From assembly GCF_006540305.1 (NCBI RefSeq), contig NZ_BJOR01000001.1, forward strand, positions 7,192,001 to 7,256,000: a stretch of 64,000 nt of DNA, given 5' to 3'. Positions 55,583 through 64,000 of the stretch are shown in pieces; the stretch's first letter is position 1; each line of letters begins with the position of its first letter. Source of the stretch: Streptomyces sp. 6-11-2. Lineage in GTDB: Bacteria; Actinomycetota; Actinomycetes; Streptomycetales; Streptomycetaceae. Below the pieces are notes generated by a model. It searched no databases. It saw nothing but the letters and a program-made list of their open reading frames with translations, and was not told the origin of the DNA. The translations under genes and the position numbers were made by a program.

Positions 55583-56832
55583 CCCACCAGCCGCCCCTGA
55601 CCACGCCCGACGTCCTCATCATCGGCGGCGGGCCCGCGGGCCTGACCGCCGCGGCCGAACTGGCCGGACGCCGGGCCGGCCGTGTCCTCGTCGTCGACCG
55701 GGAGCAGGACGCCGGCGGCATCCCCCGGCACAGCGACCACACCGGCTACGGCCTGCGCGACCTGCGCCGCGTGATGACCGGACCCGCCTACGCCCGCCAC
55801 CTCGTGCGGCAGGCCACCCTGGCCGGAGCGGAGATCCGCACCCGCACCATGGTCACCGGCTGGGCCGACGAGGACACCGTCGACGTCACCAGCCCCGACG
55901 GCCGCTACCGCATCCGGCCGCGGGCCATCGTGCTGGCCACCGGCGCCCGCGAACGGCCCCGCACCGCACGCCGCATCCCCGGCGACCGCCCCCACGGCGT
56001 CTACACCACCGGCCAGTTGCAGAACCTCGTCCACCTGCACCACCAGCCCGTCGGCGAGCGGGCCGTCATCGTCGGCGGCGAACTCGTCAGCTGGTCCGCG
56101 GCCGTCACCCTGCGCGAGGCCGGCTGCACCCCCGCCCTCATGGTCAGCCAGTACCCGAAGGCGGAGTCCTACGCCGCCTTCAACGCGGCCGGACGCACCG
56201 TGCTGCGCGTCCCCGTCGCCACCCGCACCCGTGTCACCCGCGTCATCGGCAAAGGCCGCTGCCAGGCCGTGGAGATCGAGCACCTCGACACGGGCCGGCG
56301 CCGCACGGTCGCCTGCGACACCGTCGTCTTCACCGGCGACTGGATCCCCGACCACGAACTCGCCCGCTCCGCCGGCATCACCCTCGACGAAGGCACCCTC
56401 GGCCCGCTCACCGACACGGCGCTGCGCACCAGCTGCCCCGGCGTCTTCGCCGCCGGCAATCTGCTGCACCCCGTCGACACCGCCGACGTCGCCGCCCTCG
56501 ACGGCAGGCACGTCGCCCAGCAGGTCGTCCACCACCTGAACGGCGAGGACCGGCCGGCCGGGGGCGTCCGGCTGACCGCCGACGCCCCCTTCCGCTGGGT
56601 CGCCCCGCAGATCCTGCGGCCGAACGACCCCGCACCCGCCCGGGGGCGCCTGCTGCTGTGGACCGACGAGTTCGTCCGCTTCCCCAAGGTGACCGTCCGT
56701 CAGGACGGACGAACCCTCGCCCGCCGAACCCTCGCCTGGCCGGCCGCCCCCGGCCGCGTCTTCCGCGTCCCCGCCGGCCTGCTCGACGACGTCTCGCCCA
56801 CCGGAGGCCCGGTCCACATCGGTCTGCACTAG
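55579..56832 (+). CDS. FAD/NAD(P)-binding oxidoreductase, partner of the GlpA-like protein
   Basis: 417 aa pyridine-nucleotide-disulfide-type flavoprotein: VLIIGGGPAGLTAAAELAGR (FAD), VLATGARERPRTARRIPG, AVIVGGELVSWSAAVTLREAG (NAD(P)H site) and CPGVFAAGNLLHPVDTADVAALDG. A C-terminal beta-rich extension (about 80 residues) follows. In clostridia and others a similar flavoprotein follows GlpA in glycerol-phosphate operons, where it likely passes electrons on. Last gene of the four-gene operon. Confidence 0.83.
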   Translation: MTHQPPLTTPDVLIIGGGPAGLTAAAELAGRRAGRVLVVDREQDAGGIPRHSDHTGYGLRDLRRVMTGPAYARHLVRQATLAGAEIRTRTMVTGWADEDTVDVTSPDGRYRIRPRAIVLATGARERPRTARRIPGDRPHGVYTTGQLQNLVHLHHQPVGERAVIVGGELVSWSAAVTLREAGCTPALMVSQYPKAESYAAFNAAGRTVLRVPVATRTRVTRVIGKGRCQAVEIEHLDTGRRRTVACDTVVFTGDWIPDHELARSAGITLDEGTLGPLTDTALRTSCPGVFAAGNLLHPVDTADVAALDGRHVAQQVVHHLNGEDRPAGGVRLTADAPFRWVAPQILRPNDPAPARGRLLLWTDEFVRFPKVTVRQDGRTLARRTLAWPAAPGRVFRVPAGLLDDVSPTGGPVHIGLH

Positions 56833-57004
56833 CCGGCCTGCCGAACCCGCGCTCGCTCCCCACCGCCCTCCACCGTGTCCGGCTCGGACCTTGCCGCCGC
56901 CGCGGAGACGAGGGCGTGGAAGCGGCCGGAGCCCGGCCCGCCTGCTTCGGACGGCTCCACGTACCATCAGCGGGCCCGTTCTGTCAGCAAGGAGCCCCAC
57001 ACCC

Positions 57005-57688
57005 GTGACATCCGTCGTCGCGCCGTCCACGGCTGCCGCTCTGCTGGATCCGCGATGGCTGACCCGTACCGAGGACGGGACACGGCTGCCCGCGCTGCTG
57101 TGGTCGGCGGGCCCGGGATGGCGGATGATCAGCAACGCCGTGCTCGGCGGCGGCGTCGGAGAGCGCGGCTGGGTGCTCAACGCGCAGGTGGCCCACGGCT
57201 ATCGGCGTACCGATCCCGAACGCCACCTCGCCGACCTGGCCGACGCGGCCGGACTGCACGGGACGGGGGTGGGCCTGATGACCGCCGCCGACGTCGCGGC
57301 CTACGGCCGCGGGGTCGACGACGGCGCCACCGCTGTGGCCACCGCGGGCGTCCGGGTGCACGGATGGGCCGCTGCCCCGGAACCGGTCACGTCCGGCCCG
57401 CAGGCGCCGGGCACGATCAACGTCGTCGCCGCGCTCCCGGTCGCGCTGTCGGACGCCGCACTGGTCAATGCCGTGAACACCGCGACCGAGGCCAAGGTCC
57501 AGGCGCTGCTGGAGGCGGGCTACGACTGCTCCGGCACTCCCACCGACGCCGTGTGCATAGCCGCCCGCACTCCGGGCGCCGGCGACGAGCTCCACGCCTT
57601 CGCCGGACCGCGCTCGCTGTGGGGCGCCCGCCTGGCGCGCGCCGTTCACCAGGCGGTGCGCGCGGCCACGCCTGTTCCTGGGGAGTGA
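57005..57688 (+). CDS. cbiZ: Adenosylcobinamide amidohydrolase
   Basis: 227 aa CbiZ-type protein: WRMISNAVLGGGVGERGWVL, GLMTAADVAAYGRG, APGTINVVAALPVALSDAALVNAVNTATEAK and DCSGTPTDAVCIAAR. It removes the aminopropanol from cobinamide so that the corrinoid can re-enter cobalamin synthesis (salvage). GTG start at 57005, AAGGAG about 10 nt ahead. It stands alone; no cobalamin riboswitch was found in the 172 bp before it. Confidence 0.85.
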   Translation: MTSVVAPSTAAALLDPRWLTRTEDGTRLPALLWSAGPGWRMISNAVLGGGVGERGWVLNAQVAHGYRRTDPERHLADLADAAGLHGTGVGLMTAADVAAYGRGVDDGATAVATAGVRVHGWAAAPEPVTSGPQAPGTINVVAALPVALSDAALVNAVNTATEAKVQALLEAGYDCSGTPTDAVCIAARTPGAGDELHAFAGPRSLWGARLARAVHQAVRAATPVPGE

Positions 57689-57778
57689 GGAGCCCGGCGT
57701 GCCGCCGTCCCCGGGCAAGCACGGTGACGTCACTCAGCGGCACGCCGAGCCGACAATCCGGTGTTCCGGGGAAGGCCC

Positions 57779-58249
57779 CTACTTGTACGTGGCCACGCAC
57801 CAGTTGGCGAAGTTCTTGAACGCCGCCTGGGTCGCCGGACCGGCCTGTCCGTCGATCGCGCCGCTGTAGCCCCAGCCGTTGTTCTTCAGGAAGCGCTGCA
57901 ACGCCGAGACCGTGCCGCTTCCGACGACCCCGTCGATCGGGCCGGTGTAGCCGTGGTACGCCTTGAGGTGGCGCTGGAAGGCCTTCCAGCTCTCGGTACC
58001 CAGCTCCCCGTCGATCGAGCCGGTGTACCCCCATTCCGCCTTGAGCCAACGCTGGACGCCCTTGGCCTGACTGGTGCTCAGGCCGAGGTTGACCACCGCG
58101 AGCGGCCTGACGGCCTGGGCGGTCGCCGCGTGCTTCGGGGCCGAGTCGGATGCCGCGAAGCCGGCGCTCGCCCCCGCCAGGCTGCCGGCGGCCAAGCCGA
58201 CGAGTGCGGTGACACCGACGAGCGACCTTGCCAGGACTTTCCTACGCAT
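57779..58249 (-). CDS. Secreted peptidoglycan-binding protein
   Basis: 156 aa. Signal peptide (RKVLARSLVGVTALVGLAAGSLAG) and about two peptidoglycan-binding repeats: GVQRWLKAEWGYTGSIDGELGTESWKAFQRHL, TVSALQRFLKNNGWGYSGAIDGQAGPATQAAFKNF (read in parts). No catalytic domain. GGGGGAG precedes the ATG at 58249. Likely binds the cell wall outside the cell. Confidence 0.85.
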   Translation of the reverse strand: MRRKVLARSLVGVTALVGLAAGSLAGASAGFAASDSAPKHAATAQAVRPLAVVNLGLSTSQAKGVQRWLKAEWGYTGSIDGELGTESWKAFQRHLKAYHGYTGPIDGVVGSGTVSALQRFLKNNGWGYSGAIDGQAGPATQAAFKNFANWCVATYK

Positions 58250-58545
58250 TCGTTTCTCCCCCTTGAGGTGATGAGACGGAAACCGCCACCGCTGACGCCT
58301 GGGCCGTCGACCGGGTGACTCGCAGCTCCGGGAACGGTGCGTCATCGATGCCGTTCGTGCCGCTTCAGCGTGCCATCGGCGTCCGGGCCGTTCATGAGCC
58401 GACAGCGCACTCCGCTTGGCGCAGAGCGCACTTTTCCGTGCCCCTGTGTCCGGGTGACACTCGTATGCACCGCGGCCAGGCTCGAGTCGCTCAGCCACCT
58501 CTGCCTCATTCGCAACCTGCAAGCGGCACACACGGGGGGACATTC

Positions 58546-59541
58546 ATGCTGACCACAGTGCTGGACACTGCCCATCTCCCGCCCGCCGAACGATTGGCGG
58601 CCTGGGTGGAGACGACAGGGCTGGCCCTGGTGAGGACCCACACACGCTTCGCCGGTACCGACGGCAGAGGCAGCATCCAGACCATGACGCTCGGACCGGT
58701 ACAGCTGGCGGTGGTGTCGTACGCGGCGCTGTCGTCGCAGCGCACGCCCCGGCTCATCCGGCAGTCGGACCCCGAGCAGTACCAGATCGCCCTGGTCACC
58801 CGCGGACGGCAGCGGATCGAACAGGCCGGGCGGCACGCCACCGCCGGCCCCGGCGACCTCGTCGTCTACGACAGCTCACGGCCGTTCCGCGCCTTCGCGG
58901 AATCGGGTCTGTGCGGAGCACGGTCCATCCTGCTGCAGTTCCCCAGGAGTCTGCTGCCGCTGCCCGAGACGACCGTGGCTCCCCTGTGCGGCACGCTGCT
59001 GTCCGGGCGGGTGGGCGCCGGACGGCTCCTGTGCCAGTTCCTGACCGGTCTGGTCGACACGCACGCGGACCTCGCCCCCGCCGTCGGCGTCCGGTTGGGG
59101 AACACGGCCGTAGAACTGGCGGCGGCTCAGCTCGCCCACCAAGCCGGGCGGGAGGCACTGCTTCCCCCCGAGTCACGGCGGCGGACCCTGTTCGAACAGG
59201 CCGGCGCGTTCATCACGGCCCGTCTGCACGACCCCGACCTGAACCCCCGCGTCGTAGCGTCGGCACACTTCATATCGACGCGCTACCTGCACCGGATCTT
59301 CCAGCAACAGGGCACCACCGTGCTCGACTTCCTCAGGCAGCAGCGCCTTGCCCGCTGCCGACGCGAACTCGCCGATCCCGGCATGAGCGGCGTTCCCATC
59401 GCCGCCATCGCCCTGCGCTGGGGATATCCGCGGCCGTCCGACTTCACCCGTGCCTTCCGCGCGGCCTTCGGCATGACCCCCAGCGAGTACCGCGCCATCA
59501 GCCTGCACACGAACCGTGCGCTCCAACTTCAGCCCGAATGA
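58546..59541 (+). CDS. AraC family regulator
   Basis: 331 aa. N-terminal AraC-binding-domain-like region (DPEQYQIALVTRGRQRIEQAGR, AGPGDLVVYDSSRPF) and C-terminal double helix-turn-helix (VVASAHFISTRYLHRIFQQQ, IAAIALRWGYPRPSDFTRAFRAAFGMTPSEYR). The plan resembles FeaR/ArcR-type activators of the AraC_binding_2 group. GGGGGG precedes the ATG. It lies divergent from the peptidoglycan-binding gene and convergent with the paa operon; no target is evident. Confidence 0.87.
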   Translation: MLTTVLDTAHLPPAERLAAWVETTGLALVRTHTRFAGTDGRGSIQTMTLGPVQLAVVSYAALSSQRTPRLIRQSDPEQYQIALVTRGRQRIEQAGRHATAGPGDLVVYDSSRPFRAFAESGLCGARSILLQFPRSLLPLPETTVAPLCGTLLSGRVGAGRLLCQFLTGLVDTHADLAPAVGVRLGNTAVELAAAQLAHQAGREALLPPESRRRTLFEQAGAFITARLHDPDLNPRVVASAHFISTRYLHRIFQQQGTTVLDFLRQQRLARCRRELADPGMSGVPIAAIALRWGYPRPSDFTRAFRAAFGMTPSEYRAISLHTNRALQLQPE

Positions 59542-59699
59542 AACCACGGGGGGCCGCCCCTTGGGGGTGCGGGGGTCGGCCGGCGCCGGTCAGTGAGCTG
59601 CCGGCCCGGGTCGTCCTTGAGGACGACGCCGAGCAGTGTCCTGCCCACGAAGGCGGCGACCGCCAACGCCCGGGTCGGACCGGCCCGGGCAGGCGTGCC

Positions 59700-60821
59700 T
59701 CAGCTGTCGAAGTCGACGGTCAGGGAGTCGGACACGGGGAACGTCTGGCAGGTCAGGACGTAGCCGGCGTCGACCTCGGAGGGCTCCAGCGCGTAGTTGC
59801 GGCGCATGTCGGCCTCGCCGTCGGTCACCAGCGCGCGGCAGGTGCCGCACACGCCGCCCTTGCAGGCGAAGGGCATGTCCGGGCGTACGCGCGTCGCCCC
59901 GTCCAGGATCGTCGTCTCGCGGGAGAGCGGGGACGTGGTGGAGCGGCCGTCGAGCGTGATGGTGACCTGGCTGACCGGGCCGTCGCCCGTGGCGTCCTCG
60001 TGGCGGACCGCGCGGATCGGCTCGTCGTCGGCGAAGAACAGTTCCTGGTGGACGCGGCCCGCCGGGACGCCGAGGTCCCCGAGCAGCTTCTGCGCGTCGC
60101 GGACCATGCCGTGCGGGCCGCACAGCCACCAGTGGTCCGCGCTCTTCACGTCGACGAGCCCGTCGATGAGCGCGGCCAGGCGCTCGGCGTCCAGGCGCCC
60201 CGAGAGGAGCTCGGCCTCGCGCGGTTCGCGGGACAGGACGTGCCCGAGCTGGAAGCGGGTGGGGTAGAGGTCCTTCAGGTCGGCGAGCTCGTCGGCGAAC
60301 ATCACCGTGTCGGTACGGCGGTTGCCGTAGAAGAGGGTGACCTGGGAGCTGGAGTCGGCGGCCAGCACGGACTCGGCGATGGACATCATCGGGGTGATGC
60401 CGGAGCCGGCGGCGATCAGGACGTGGTGGCCCGGTTCGGCGAGGTCGGGGGTGAAGGCGCCGGTGGGAGCCATCACCTCGATGGTGGCGCCGGGGCGGAC
60501 CTCCTCCACCAGCCAGGAGGAGAACAGGCCGCCGGGCACCACGCGCACGCCGATGCGGGGGCGGGCGCCGACGGGGGAGCAGATGGAGTACGACCGGCGC
60601 TCGTCGCGCCCGTCGACCTCGCGGCGCAGCGTGAGCGACTGGCCGGGCCGGTAGGCGAACTCCTGCGCCAGTTCCTCGGGCACGTCGAAGCTGACGGCGA
60701 CCGCGTCCGCGCACAGCGGCTGCACCGCGGCGACCCGCAGCGGGTGGAAGGCCGGACGGCGGCGCCGCCGCGCGGGGGCGGCGGACGCGTCGGTCTCCGT
60801 CGTCGTGGTGGTCGGGGCCAT
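59700..60821 (-). CDS. paaE: Phenylacetyl-CoA 1,2-epoxidase reductase subunit
   Basis: 373 aa. Ferredoxin-NADP reductase module (RRSYSICSP for FAD, GSGITPMMSI for NADPH, WWLCGPHGMVRDAQ) and a C-terminal plant-type [2Fe-2S] domain (FACKGGVCGTCRALV, YVLTCQTFPVSD). Transfers electrons from NADPH to the PaaAC diiron core. Start at 60821 overlaps the paaD stop as TGATG. Last gene of paaABCDE. Confidence 0.94.
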   Translation of the reverse strand: MAPTTTTTETDASAAPARRRRRPAFHPLRVAAVQPLCADAVAVSFDVPEELAQEFAYRPGQSLTLRREVDGRDERRSYSICSPVGARPRIGVRVVPGGLFSSWLVEEVRPGATIEVMAPTGAFTPDLAEPGHHVLIAAGSGITPMMSIAESVLAADSSSQVTLFYGNRRTDTVMFADELADLKDLYPTRFQLGHVLSREPREAELLSGRLDAERLAALIDGLVDVKSADHWWLCGPHGMVRDAQKLLGDLGVPAGRVHQELFFADDEPIRAVRHEDATGDGPVSQVTITLDGRSTTSPLSRETTILDGATRVRPDMPFACKGGVCGTCRALVTDGEADMRRNYALEPSEVDAGYVLTCQTFPVSDSLTVDFDS

Positions 60822-61333
60822 CAGATCTCCTTGACGTACTCGAACGGCTCAAGACAGCTGCGGCAGCGCCACAGTGCCTTGCAGGAGGTGGCGGCGAAGC
60901 GGGACGTCTCCTCGGTGTCCGACGACCCGCAGCGGGGGCACGCCACCGCCCGCCGGATGGCGGACAGCTCCAGCGGCACGGGGCCGCCGGAGCGCCGGGG
61001 CGCGCTGCCGGGAGGCGCGATGCCCGCCTCGGTGAGCTTGCGCCGGCCCTCGGCGGTGATCCAGTCCGTCGTCCACGGCGGGTCGAGGACGGTGCGGATC
61101 TCCACCCGCGCGAAACCGGCCGCACGCAGCCGCGCCGCCACGTCGGCGCGCATCTCCGCCATCGCGGGACAGCCGGAGTAGGTGGGGGTCAGCCCGGCGA
61201 CCACCGTGCCGTCCGGCCGCAGCTCGACGGCGCGCAGCACGCCGAGGTCGGCCAGGGTGAGCATGGGCAGCTCCGGGTCCGGGACCTGCTCGGCCACGTG
61301 CCGCGCACGCCGCTCGTCCAGTGCGGTCACCAT
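60821..61333 (-). CDS. paaD: Phenylacetyl-CoA epoxidase assembly protein (DUF59/SufT-like)
   Basis: 170 aa. MIP18/DUF59 domain (VPDPELPMLTLADLGVLRAVEL, TPTYSGCPAM) followed by a four-Cys zinc ribbon (ACPRCGSSDT, CRSCLEPFEYVKE). Thought to help Fe-S or diiron assembly of the oxygenase. GGAGG before the ATG at 61333; overlaps paaC by 7 bp and paaE by 1 bp. Confidence 0.93.
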   Translation of the reverse strand: MVTALDERRARHVAEQVPDPELPMLTLADLGVLRAVELRPDGTVVAGLTPTYSGCPAMAEMRADVAARLRAAGFARVEIRTVLDPPWTTDWITAEGRRKLTEAGIAPPGSAPRRSGGPVPLELSAIRRAVACPRCGSSDTEETSRFAATSCKALWRCRSCLEPFEYVKEI

Positions 61334-62184
61334 GTCGCCTCCGGGTGCGCGCGGGCCACGCTCTGCAACTCCTCCAGCAGCGGGGCCAGATGCTCGGTGT
61401 GGTCGCCTTCCCGGCCCTGACCGGGCAGCGCCTCGGCCTCGGGCGACTCCAGACCGGCGGCGTCGAGGACCTGCCCGAGCACGGCCGCCGTCTCCTCCCG
61501 CACGTCCGCCGGGTCGACGCCGAAGCCCGGTCGCGGCACGAAGAGTTCGGCCGTGTACGGGGCCACGGCGGCCAGCGCCGCCCGCATCCGCCGGTGGGAC
61601 TCCTCCGTGCCGTCGCCCAGGCGCACCACCCAGTCCGCCGCGAACTGCCGGTGGTAGGCGAGTTCGTTGACGCCCTTGGCGGCGATCGCCCTCAGGACCG
61701 GGTCCTGCGTGGTGGCGGCGAGCCGCTGGAAGACGGCCAGGCGCCAGCAGGACAGGACCAGCAACCGGGTGACGGAGAACGCGAAGTCCCCGTTGGGGAG
61801 TTCGGCGAGCCGGACGTTGCGGAAGTCCGCCGCGTCCCGGAAGTAGGCGTAGGCGTCCTCGTCCCGGCCGGTGCCGTCGACCTGGCCGGCGCGTGCGTAC
61901 AGCAGCCGTGCCTGGCCGAGCAGGTCGAGGCCGATGTTGGCCAGGGCGACCTCCTCCTCCAGCTCCGGGGCCCTGGTGCACCACTGGGCCAGGCGCTGCG
62001 CGCCGACCAGGGCGTCGTCGCCGAGGGCGAGGCAGTACGCGGCCAGCTCGGCGGGCTCGACCGTGTCCGGCACGGTGGTGTCGACGCCGTGCAGCGGGTC
62101 CTCGAAACCGGTGCCGAAGGCCCAGCGGGCGTCCGACTCCCCATGGTCCTCGGCCAGGGACAGGTAGACGTGGTCGTCGCTCAT
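61327..62184 (-). CDS. paaC: Phenylacetyl-CoA 1,2-epoxidase structural subunit
   Basis: 285 aa ferritin-like fold protein that pairs with PaaA: LAEDHGESDARWAFGTGFEDPL, ALGDDALVGAQRLAQW, ANIGLDLLGQARLLYARAG, FNVRL-type and KGVNELAYHRQFAADWVVRLGDGTEESHRR segments. Start at 62184 (AGGAG 10 nt ahead) rather than 62214. Third gene of the operon, 13 bp after paaB. Confidence 0.93.
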   Translation of the reverse strand: MSDDHVYLSLAEDHGESDARWAFGTGFEDPLHGVDTTVPDTVEPAELAAYCLALGDDALVGAQRLAQWCTRAPELEEEVALANIGLDLLGQARLLYARAGQVDGTGRDEDAYAYFRDAADFRNVRLAELPNGDFAFSVTRLLVLSCWRLAVFQRLAATTQDPVLRAIAAKGVNELAYHRQFAADWVVRLGDGTEESHRRMRAALAAVAPYTAELFVPRPGFGVDPADVREETAAVLGQVLDAAGLESPEAEALPGQGREGDHTEHLAPLLEELQSVARAHPEATW

Positions 62185-62197
62185 GTCCGTCCTGCTC

Positions 62198-62500
62198 CTA
62201 GATGTGCGGGACATCGTCGGGGATGTCGTAGAAGGTGGGGTGCCGGTAGACCTTGTCGGCGCTGGGCGCGAAGAAGGGGTCCTTCTCGTCGCGGGTGGAG
62301 GCGGCTATGTGCTCCGAGCGCACCACCCAGATGCTCACGCCCTCGTTGCGCCGGGTGTACAGGTCGCGGGCGTGGCTGAGCGCCATGGTGTCGTCGGCCG
62401 CGTGCAGCGAGCCGACGTGCACGTGGTTCAGGCCGCGCTTGCCGCGGACGAACACCTCGTACAGCGGCCAGCTGTCCTTCGTCCCCTCGGTGTTGCTCAT
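62198..62500 (-). CDS. paaB: Phenylacetyl-CoA 1,2-epoxidase subunit PaaB
   Basis: 100 aa: [61 protein letters not shown]. Bridges PaaAC heterodimers in the epoxidase complex. ATG overlaps the paaA stop (ATGA). Confidence 0.95.
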   Translation of the reverse strand: MSNTEGTKDSWPLYEVFVRGKRGLNHVHVGSLHAADDTMALSHARDLYTRRNEGVSIWVVRSEHIAASTRDEKDPFFAPSADKVYRHPTFYDIPDDVPHI

Positions 62501-63486
62501 GCCGCCGTTCCTTCCTCGTTGTTCCGGGCGGCCCGCTTGGCCGCGTGGGCGGACGCCGCCTCACGCACCCAGGCACCGTCCTCGTGCGCGGCCTTCCGCC
62601 GTGCCACACGTTCCTCGTTGCACGGCCCGTCGCCGCTGATCACGCGCTTGAGCTCGGACCAGTCGGGGGTGCCGAAGTCGTGGCGGCCGCGCTCCTCGTT
62701 CCAGCGCAGTTCGGGGTCGGGCAGGGTGACGCCCAGCTTGGCGGCCTGCGGGACGGTCATGTCGACGAAGCGCCGGCGCAGTTCGTCGTTGCTGTGCCGC
62801 TTGATCTTCCAGGCCATCGAGGCGGCGGAGTTGGGGGAGTCGCCGTCGGGCGGGCCGAACATCATCAGGGACGGCCACCACCAGCGGTCCACCGCGTCCT
62901 GCACCATCTCGCGCTGGGCGTCGGTGCCGCGCATCATCGTCATCAGCAGCTCGTAGCCCTGCCGCTGGTGGAACGACTCCTCCTTGCAGATCCGCACCAT
63001 GGAGCGGGCGTAGGGGCCGTACGAACTGCGGCACAGCGGCACCTGGTTGCAGATCGCCGCGCCGTCGACGAACCAGCCGATCACGCCGACGTCCGCGAAG
63101 GTCGGCGTCGGGTAGTTGAAGATCGACGAGTACTTCTGCCGGCCCTCGATGAGGCGGTCGGTGAGGTCGGCGCGGCCGGCGCCCAGGGTCTCGGCCGCCG
63201 AGTACAGGTACAGGCCGTGCCCGGCCTCGTCCTGGACCTTCGCGAGGAGGATGGCCTTGCGGCGCAGCGAGGGGGCCCTGGTGATCCATTCGCCCTCGGG
63301 CTGCATCCCGATGATCTCCGAGTGGGCGTGCTGCGCGATCTGCCGGATCAGCGTCTTGCGGTAGCCCTCGGGCATCCAGTCCCGGGGCTCGATCCGCTGG
63401 TCCTTCGCGATCGTCGCGTCGAACTGCTCCTGGAGCCGCTGCTCCGCGCTGTCGCCGCTCGACACTGCGCCGTGTGACGTGGTCAT
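62497..63486 (-). CDS. paaA: Phenylacetyl-CoA 1,2-epoxidase catalytic diiron subunit
   Basis: 329 aa. Carboxylate-bridged diiron ligands lie in [18 protein letters not shown] (ExxH) and [15 protein letters not shown] (ExxxxH-type helix), with [14 protein letters not shown] between. It epoxidises the ring of phenylacetyl-CoA. ATG at 63486; the ribosome site AGGGAAG is about 12 nt ahead. First gene of the operon; a partial dyad lies in its promoter. Confidence 0.95.
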   Translation of the reverse strand: MTTSHGAVSSGDSAEQRLQEQFDATIAKDQRIEPRDWMPEGYRKTLIRQIAQHAHSEIIGMQPEGEWITRAPSLRRKAILLAKVQDEAGHGLYLYSAAETLGAGRADLTDRLIEGRQKYSSIFNYPTPTFADVGVIGWFVDGAAICNQVPLCRSSYGPYARSMVRICKEESFHQRQGYELLMTMMRGTDAQREMVQDAVDRWWWPSLMMFGPPDGDSPNSAASMAWKIKRHSNDELRRRFVDMTVPQAAKLGVTLPDPELRWNEERGRHDFGTPDWSELKRVISGDGPCNEERVARRKAAHEDGAWVREAASAHAAKRAARNNEEGTAA

Positions 63487-63501
63487 CGATACCAGCTTCC
63501 C

Positions 63502-63522
63502 TACCGACCATTCGTTCGGGTA
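63502..63522. promoter_or_regulatory. Partial dyad in the paa promoter, possible TetR (PaaR) site
   Basis: TACC-GACCATTCGTTC-GGGTA has matching outer arms and CCGA-N8-TCGG inside. It lies next to TAATAG, 16 bp before the paaA start. The nearest enzyme family precedent is PaaR of the TetR family; no such gene is in the window. Confidence 0.45.
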
Positions 63523-63648
63523 ATAGTCTGTCGAATTTTCCCGGCCCCGGCAACCCCTGAATCCGGGATCGCCCCGACCGCACACGGCCGCCGGACGGTG
63601 CGAGGGCCGCCACCGCGTGCGGCGGCCCTCACACCGGCGGCCTTCTGC

Positions 63649-64000
63649 TCAGCGGCCCTCGAAGGACGGCTTCTCCTTGGCGAGGAAGGACCGCACGGCG
63701 CCGCAGTGGTCGTCGGTGGCGCCGAGGCGCTCCTGGGCCGCAGCCTCACGCTCCAGTACCGCGCTCAGCCCCGCCCCGGCCGCCGCGTACCGCAGCAGCG
63801 CCTTGACCTCGCCGTACGCGGCAGTGGGCCCCGCCGCCAGCCGCCGGGCCAGCGCCAGCCCCTCGACCGCCGCCTGCCCGTCGGGCACGACCTGGTGCAC
63901 CAGTCCCCACAGCTGTGCGTCCCCGGCGTCGAAGCGGTCGCCGAGCAGCATGAGGGCGGCGGCGCGCGACGGGCCGACCGCCTGGGCCAGCGACAGGCTC
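63649..64000 (-). CDS. Enoyl-CoA hydratase/isomerase family protein, 5' part beyond window
   Basis: The visible C-terminal ~116 residues (SLAQAVGPSRAAALMLLGDR, DAGDAQLWGLVHQVVPDGQA, LAKEKPSFEGR) are typical crotonase C-termini, with the GR..A..LLGDR..A..A...GLV..VV signature. Next to paaABCDE it may be a PaaG/PaaF-type step in phenylacetate degradation, but the catalytic part is missing, so this is inference. 162 bp separate its stop from paaA. Confidence 0.85.
   Translation of the reverse strand, partial: SLSLAQAVGPSRAAALMLLGDRFDAGDAQLWGLVHQVVPDGQAAVEGLALARRLAAGPTAAYGEVKALLRYAAAGAGLSAVLEREAAAQERLGATDDHCGAVRSFLAKEKPSFEGR

Noticed and set aside
59590..61125. 511-codon minus frame over paaE/paaD
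   Set aside because: Arg/Pro-rich shadow; paaE and paaD in other frames carry full domains and coupled starts.

Overview
The window is about 70% GC, its genes use G/C at third codon positions, and it carries families typical of filamentous actinomycetes (snapalysin with its LysR activator, streptogrisin-type protease, LAXTG sortase substrate, Rv0909-type antitoxin, several small Cys-containing proteins). It is chromosomal DNA of a Streptomyces or a very close relative. No rRNA, tRNA, insertion sequence, prophage or CRISPR array was seen.

Layout. 1-5071 (minus): a three-gene formate dehydrogenase operon (Fe-S subunit, NrfD-type membrane subunit, catalytic subunit). The catalytic gene is read through an in-frame UGA as selenocysteine; a SECIS hairpin follows the UGA at the same spacing as in E. 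coli fdhF. 5229-11198 (minus): an S9 peptidase, an asparagine-synthase-like amidotransferase of the N-acetylglutaminylglutamine-amide type and a GCS2 carboxylate-amine ligase, a likely small-peptide pathway. 11436-12414: the remnant of a phosphotransferase gene, a secreted protein and a small zinc-ribbon-like protein. 12587-15504 (minus): a complete class I P450 system (ferredoxin, reductase, P450). 15704-18012: multicopper oxidase translationally coupled to a membrane protein. 18208-20480: an unidentified structured RNA with terminator, then a secreted DUF1996 protein with a sortase signal. 20550-27107: assorted single genes (ABC ATPase, RsbW-like ATPase, L,D-transpeptidase-like lipoprotein, flavoprotein, streptogrisin-like protease with a palindromic operator, TetR regulator with its own palindrome). 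27108-28175: a gene-free 1 kb stretch. 28176-30995: a multi-domain SpoIIE-type phosphatase.

31130-36525: a benzoylformate/mandelate-type catabolic cluster (aromatic acid transporter, benzaldehyde dehydrogenase, benzoylformate decarboxylase, divergent LysR). 36724-38756: a stand-alone cytochrome oxidase subunit I coupled to a small membrane protein. 38874-45151: antitoxin-like protein, membrane-anchored protein, phosphoglucomutase and pyruvate carboxylase. 45152-45788: degenerate ~100-109 bp tandem repeats. 45789-47738: the divergent snpR/snpA pair with a perfect T-N11-A LysR box. 47797-49932: amino acid permease and a DUF2511-like lipoprotein.

50035-56832 holds the most interesting metabolic unit. 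A DeoR repressor diverges from four genes joined by ATGA overlaps: APC permease, glycerol-kinase-like FGGY kinase, GlpA-like flavoprotein with Fe-S tail, and a second flavoprotein. Two exact inverted copies of a 15-bp operator flank the divergent promoters. The kinase lacks the arginine that glycerol kinase uses to hold glycerol, and the carrier belongs to an amino-compound family, so the substrate is probably not glycerol. 57005-59541: CbiZ amidohydrolase, secreted peptidoglycan-binding protein and an AraC regulator. 59700-64000 (minus): the phenylacetyl-CoA epoxidase operon paaABCDE, with a partial enoyl-CoA hydratase at the right edge.
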